Shown here piece after piece: positions 60,118 to 64,000 of a stretch of DNA of 64,000 bases. The DNA lies in NCBI RefSeq assembly GCF_000020005.1, contig NC_010718.1, positions 315,001-379,000 of the forward strand. The letters run 5' to 3'. The DNA comes from Natranaerobius thermophilus JW/NM-WN-LF (GTDB taxonomy: Bacteria > Bacillota > Natranaerobiia > Natranaerobiales > Natranaerobiaceae). A program made the position numbers and the translations under genes. Below the pieces are notes generated by a model. It saw only the letters and a list, made by a program, of their open reading frames with translations. It did no database searches and was not told where the DNA came from. The first letter of the stretch is position 1, and each line of letters opens with the position of its first letter.

Positions 60118-60305
60118 TGTTGTTGTAAATGATGATAGGTTGGTTTATAAAATTTCATTTTATTTTGTTATTTGCCGTGATTAGACAAAGTTCGTCAAAG
60201 GAAGTTAAAAGGTAAAAGTCGAAATACTAATATTAAGAACTAGTTAATAACTTTGCTGGTACAAGACTATAAAGGAGAAGGGATTACATTATTGGAGGAT
60301 ATGGT

Positions 60306-60638
60306 ATGAGTGCAAAAGAAACTATGGACATTATTTTTCAGATTTTAGAGCGTTTAGAGAAAGCTATGGATGAAGAACAATTTAATTGGGAAAAAGAAAT
60401 CAGCCATGAAGCACTAGATATTTCAGAAACTAGATGGACTTTAATTATAGAGATGATGGAAGAAAATAACTTAATAAAAGGGTTAAATATTGACAGAGGA
60501 GCTAAAGGTGACATTAGTATATCTATCCACAGTCCCAGAATTAGACTTCAAGGACTGAATTTTTTGATTGAAAATTCACAGACAGCTAAGGTAATAAATG
60601 CTGCCAAATTACTCAAAGATACTGTTCCAGGTCTTTAA
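60306..60638 (+). CDS. YjcQ-family protein
   Basis: A 110-residue protein of the YjcQ type, found in phages and integrative elements of Firmicutes. The N-terminal helix IIFQILERLEKAMDEEQFNW is followed by a winged-helix-like part (ALDISETRWTLIIEMMEENN and LIKGLNIDRG), then RIRLQGLNFLIENS. The role is unknown. GGAGG is seven bases before ATG. It lies alone between the par operon and the helicase operon and supports a mobile origin. Confidence 0.75.
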   Translation: MSAKETMDIIFQILERLEKAMDEEQFNWEKEISHEALDISETRWTLIIEMMEENNLIKGLNIDRGAKGDISISIHSPRIRLQGLNFLIENSQTAKVINAAKLLKDTVPGL

Positions 60639-60670
60639 TATATGGGGTATTAGCCCTTATAGAATCTAAT

Positions 60671-60704
60671 AGCTAATATTAGCTCATAACTATCATCGAT
60701 AGTT
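60671..60704. promoter_or_regulatory. Two palindromes before the helicase gene
   Basis: AGCTAATATTAGCT (60671-60684) is a perfect 14-bp palindrome, and AACTATC-ATC-GATAGTT (60688-60704) lies four bases later, adjoining the ribosome site. They could be operators or an mRNA hairpin that limits helicase translation. Confidence 0.5.
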
Positions 60705-60717
60705 TTGGAGGTCTAAC

Positions 60718-63700
60718 ATGAGTCAAATTAAAATGCTAGACAATAAAAGAAATGGCAAAGTAGGAGAAGAACTAAAGAAAAATATCAAAAAAGGATCAAA
60801 GCTATCTGTCATTTCTGCTTATTTTACAATTTATGCTTTTAAAGAACTTTATAACGAGCTTAAAAAGGTCGATGAAATGCGGTTTATTTTTACAGAACCG
60901 AGCTTTACAAAGGATAAACAGGAAGAAATCAAAAGACAGTATTTTATTGATAGATCGACAGAAAGCAAATTATCAGGTAATGAGTTTGAAATAAAAAAGA
61001 GAAATGAATTAAACCAAGCTTACATAGCTAAAGAGTGTGCAGAATGGATAAAAAATAAAGCAGAAATGAAATCTTTAAAAGAAAAAAACCCAGCTCATCA
61101 AAGGTTGATCTTTCTTGAGAACCCTGATGATAACCTATCAATAAATGGTACGGTTGATTTTACTGCAGATGGTCTCGGTTTTTCTACTTCTAATAGAAAT
61201 GACATGAACACATGCATAAATGGTCAGGAAGAAACCTTACACTTTTTACAGCAATTTGATGAACTATGGAATGATGAGTCCCAGGTCGAAGACGTGAAGG
61301 ATAAAGTTTTAGAGCAGATGCAGGTGATTTACAAAGAGAATACTCCTGAATTCATTTACTTTGTTACACTATACAATATATTCTATGAGTATTTGGATGA
61401 GCTTACCGAAGAAAATATTGTAAAAACACAAACTGGCATTAAAAATTCCTCTGTATGGAATAAACTATATAAATTTCAAAGAGACGGTGTGGTTGGTGCT
61501 ATTGACAAGTTAGAAAAATATAACGGTTGTATAATAGCAGATTCTGTAGGTCTAGGAAAAACTTTTTCTGCCCTGGCAATTATTAAGTACTATGAGCTAA
61601 GAAACGATAGAGTGCTGGTGCTTGCTCCTAAAAAGCTCAGAGAGAATTGGACCATTTATACTCAAAACGATACAAGGAATCTATTAGTTAAAGATCGCTT
61701 TAACTATGATGTGCTAAACCATACCGATTTAAGTAGGTACAACGGATATTCAGGCGAAATCAACTTAGAGACCGTTAATTGGAGCAATTATGATCTGATA
61801 GTTATTGATGAATCTCATAATTTTAGAAACAGTAACCCAAGAAAAGACAAACCATCTAGATATTCTAGACTACTTAACGAAGTGATCAAATCAGGTGTCA
61901 AAACTAAAATTTTAATGCTATCTGCAACACCAGTTAATAACAGGATGAATGATTTAAAAAATCAAATTGCATTTATAACAGAAGGCGAAGATACCGCTTT
62001 TAAGTCAGCAGGGATAAACAGTGTTGAGCAAACCTTAAGAAAAGCTCAATTAGTATTTAATAAATGGCAAGAACTCCCCTCTAGCGAACGAACAGTAGAC
62101 AAGTTTGTTGAGATGATGAATACAGGTTATTTTAAATTACTTGACACTATAACAATTGCTAGGTCTAGAAAACACATTGAGAAGTATTACGATATTAATG
62201 AGATGGGCAAATTCCCTGTAAGAGAAAAACCCAAAAACATTTATTCAGAAATTGATACGGCTGATGAGTTTCCTGAGCTACAATATGTAAATAAAAAGAT
62301 CAGAAATCTTAATTTAAGTGCCTATTCACCGTTGAAATACGTCTTACCTGAAAAAAGAGAAGAGTATAGTGCAAAATACGATATGGAAGTTAAAGACGGG
62401 AAGTCTATTTTTAAACAGGCAGACCGTGAACAAGCTTTAGTTAACCTAATGAGGGTTAATATCCTCAAAAGAATGGAAAGTTCCATTAATTCATTTGGTT
62501 TGACGGTATCAAAGTTGTTACAACAAATTGACAATATACTTGAGAAAATAGAGCGAAATAACTTTGACTATGAAGAAGATTTGAGTATAGAGGATATTGA
62601 AGTAGATGATGATGCCTATGAAGATCTACTTATAGGAAGTAAAATCAAAGTTTTGCTGCAAGATCTGGATTTGATTAGGCTAAAAGAAGACTTAGAAGAT
62701 GATAAATCAATACTTGAGGAACTATTAATAGAAGCTTTTAAGATCAATGAAGAACGTGATGCCAAACTAAACGAACTAAAAGAAGTCATCTCTAATAAAA
62801 TTTCAAAACCAATTAATAAAGGAAATAAAAAGGTGGTAATCTTTACTGCCTTTGCGGATACTGCAGAATATTTATATGAAAAAATATCTAGTTGGGCAAG
62901 AGATGAATTTGGTATTCATTCTGCCCTGGTAACAGGAACTGGATCAAACCAAACAACGCTTAAGAAAATAAAGAGAAAAGATTTAAATGCTATCCTTACT
63001 AACTTTTCCCCTCGATCAAAAGAAAGGGATTCCGTTTATCCCCATATCAAAGAAGACATAGATATTCTGATTGCAACAGACTGTATATCAGAAGGGCAAA
63101 ACTTGCAGGACTGTGATTTTTTAATCAATTATGATATACATTGGAACCCTGTAAGGATTATTCAGAGATTTGGTAGAATAGACCGTTTAGGGTCAACGAA
63201 TGAATCTATTCAACTTGTTAATTTTTGGCCTAACCTTGATTTAGACGAATATATCAACCTAGAAGCACGAGTATCAGGAAGGATGGTATTATTAGATATT
63301 TCTGCTACAGGGGAAGAGAATGTAATAAATACTGATGATAAGGACAAGATGAATGACCTTGAATATAGGAAAAAACAGCTTCAACAGTTAAAAGAAGAAG
63401 TCATTGACCTTGAGGAGATTTCAGGAGGTATTTCAATAACGGACCTTACTTTTAATGATTTTAAAATGGATTTAATGGAATATATGAAAAATAATAGAGC
63501 TAAATTAAGTAAAGCTCCCTTAGGCATGTATGCTATAGCTGATAACAGTGAGTTGGACGAAGAAGCTAAACCTGGTGTGATTTTTACACTTAGGCAGGTC
63601 TACAATTCAGCTAAACCAGAAGAAAACAACCCTCTATACCCATATTATATGGTTTATGTATTAGAAGATGGTTCAGTTAAATACACTTATATTCACACCA

Positions 63701-63969
63701 AGAAGGTATTAGACATTTATAGAAAACTGTGCAAAGGGAAAAATGAAGTGATCCATGACCTGGTGGGAGCGTTTAACGAGGAAACTAAAGACGGAAAATA
63801 TATGGATCAGTATTCGGAGCTATTAGAAAAAGCAATTAACAGTATTATAGGTAAAACCCAAGAAAAAGGTGTCGCTTCTTTATTTAGCAAGGGTGGGACA
63901 ACTCTTCAACAGAACTTATTTTCAGGCATTGAAGACTTTGAATTAATATCATTTTTGATAATTAAGTAG
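60718..63969 (+). CDS. SNF2-type helicase with PLD-like N-terminus
   Basis: A 1083-residue protein. Residues 1-190 resemble a phospholipase-D-like domain (SVISAYFTIYAFKELYNELK; HQRLIFLE; NGTVDFTADGLG), with degenerate HKD-type motifs. Residues 250-900 are a superfamily 2 SNF2-like helicase: Walker A DSVGLGKTFSAL, DESH box VIDESHNFRN, SATPVNNRM, and motif VI QRFGRIDRLGS. A long acidic insert lies around 600-700. Such PLD-SNF2 proteins occur in phage-defence islands together with methyltransferases and type III-like nucleases. It is followed nine bases later by another gene. Role in DNA restriction is likely but not shown. Confidence 0.82.
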   Translation: MSQIKMLDNKRNGKVGEELKKNIKKGSKLSVISAYFTIYAFKELYNELKKVDEMRFIFTEPSFTKDKQEEIKRQYFIDRSTESKLSGNEFEIKKRNELNQAYIAKECAEWIKNKAEMKSLKEKNPAHQRLIFLENPDDNLSINGTVDFTADGLGFSTSNRNDMNTCINGQEETLHFLQQFDELWNDESQVEDVKDKVLEQMQVIYKENTPEFIYFVTLYNIFYEYLDELTEENIVKTQTGIKNSSVWNKLYKFQRDGVVGAIDKLEKYNGCIIADSVGLGKTFSALAIIKYYELRNDRVLVLAPKKLRENWTIYTQNDTRNLLVKDRFNYDVLNHTDLSRYNGYSGEINLETVNWSNYDLIVIDESHNFRNSNPRKDKPSRYSRLLNEVIKSGVKTKILMLSATPVNNRMNDLKNQIAFITEGEDTAFKSAGINSVEQTLRKAQLVFNKWQELPSSERTVDKFVEMMNTGYFKLLDTITIARSRKHIEKYYDINEMGKFPVREKPKNIYSEIDTADEFPELQYVNKKIRNLNLSAYSPLKYVLPEKREEYSAKYDMEVKDGKSIFKQADREQALVNLMRVNILKRMESSINSFGLTVSKLLQQIDNILEKIERNNFDYEEDLSIEDIEVDDDAYEDLLIGSKIKVLLQDLDLIRLKEDLEDDKSILEELLIEAFKINEERDAKLNELKEVISNKISKPINKGNKKVVIFTAFADTAEYLYEKISSWARDEFGIHSALVTGTGSNQTTLKKIKRKDLNAILTNFSPRSKERDSVYPHIKEDIDILIATDCISEGQNLQDCDFLINYDIHWNPVRIIQRFGRIDRLGSTNESIQLVNFWPNLDLDEYINLEARVSGRMVLLDISATGEENVINTDDKDKMNDLEYRKKQLQQLKEEVIDLEEISGGISITDLTFNDFKMDLMEYMKNNRAKLSKAPLGMYAIADNSELDEEAKPGVIFTLRQVYNSAKPEENNPLYPYYMVYVLEDGSVKYTYIHTKKVLDIYRKLCKGKNEVIHDLVGAFNEETKDGKYMDQYSELLEKAINSIIGKTQEKGVASLFSKGGTTLQQNLFSGIEDFELISFLIIK

Positions 63970-63977
63970 GTGAAATA

Positions 63978-64000
63978 ATGAAGGAGATATTATCTGAAAA
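63978..64000 (+). CDS. Start of the next gene (truncated by window end)
   Basis: ATG 63978, preceded by AGGTG at seven bases, opens MKEILSE and runs off the end. It is eight bases after the helicase stop, so it is in the same operon. Seven codons are too few to name it; helicases of this type are often followed by a small defence-associated protein or a DNA methyltransferase. Confidence 0.55.

Overview
The window is a low-GC, AT-rich bacterial chromosome segment with strong AAGGAGG-type ribosome binding sites, frequent TTG and GTG starts, intrinsic terminators with long T-tracts and a Bacillus-like gene order (acpS, ydcC-like lipoprotein, alr, ndoAI, ndoA). These point to an anaerobic Firmicute. 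The acidic proteins, the tungsten/molybdenum metabolism and the tup and ECF transporters would fit a halophilic or alkaliphilic clostridial lineage such as Natranaerobiales, but that placement is inference from recall.

Layout. 1-2,400: 3' part of a 23S rRNA gene carrying an intervening sequence, then 5S rRNA, tRNA-Asn and a terminator. 2,499-11,600: housekeeping genes (glutaminase, AcpS, iscR-iscS-iscU, Nnr, a CBS protein, a YdcC-like lipoprotein, alanine racemase and the MazEF-type pair NdoAI/NdoA). 11,660-16,900: amino acid and peptide breakdown (D-cysteine desulfhydrase family, asparaginase II, DppA, M42 peptidase), Pcm, and a decayed psuK-psuG pair. 17,000-29,200: a kinase-like ATPase with a DUF1576 membrane protein, a DUF362 ferredoxin-like protein, an aldo/keto reductase, a cold-shock protein, a DUF421 protein, a TetR-controlled ABC exporter, and a 932-residue double YheC/YheD-type ATP-grasp protein.

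29,380-40,480 is a tungstate/molybdate island: tupABC, a ModE-like regulator, three matching palindromic operators, and a long operon. That operon encodes an exported protein with repeated molybdopterin-domain-like modules, an ECF S-component, an exported phosphodiesterase with the same kind of module at its N-terminus, another module protein, two ECF ATPases, EcfT, MobB and a kinase-fold protein. A divergent molbindin gene follows. I propose that the operon scavenges molybdopterin-type cofactor or its fragments. This is the best candidate in the window for an undescribed system.

40,780-49,200: a DUF1538-DUF1538-PII-PII operon, a membrane J-domain protein, a DUF2325 gene behind a Fur-box-like perfect palindrome, two EamA exporters and an ABC exporter. 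49,300-58,100 is plastic: a truncated polysaccharide deacetylase, two diverged copies of an exported-protein cassette, a beta-helix lipoprotein, small membrane proteins and about 1.1 kb of gene-free DNA with repeats. 58,300-64,000 looks acquired: a ParM/ParR-type segregation cassette with five 11-bp iterons, a YjcQ-family gene, and a large PLD-SNF2 helicase that begins a probable defence operon running off the end of the window.
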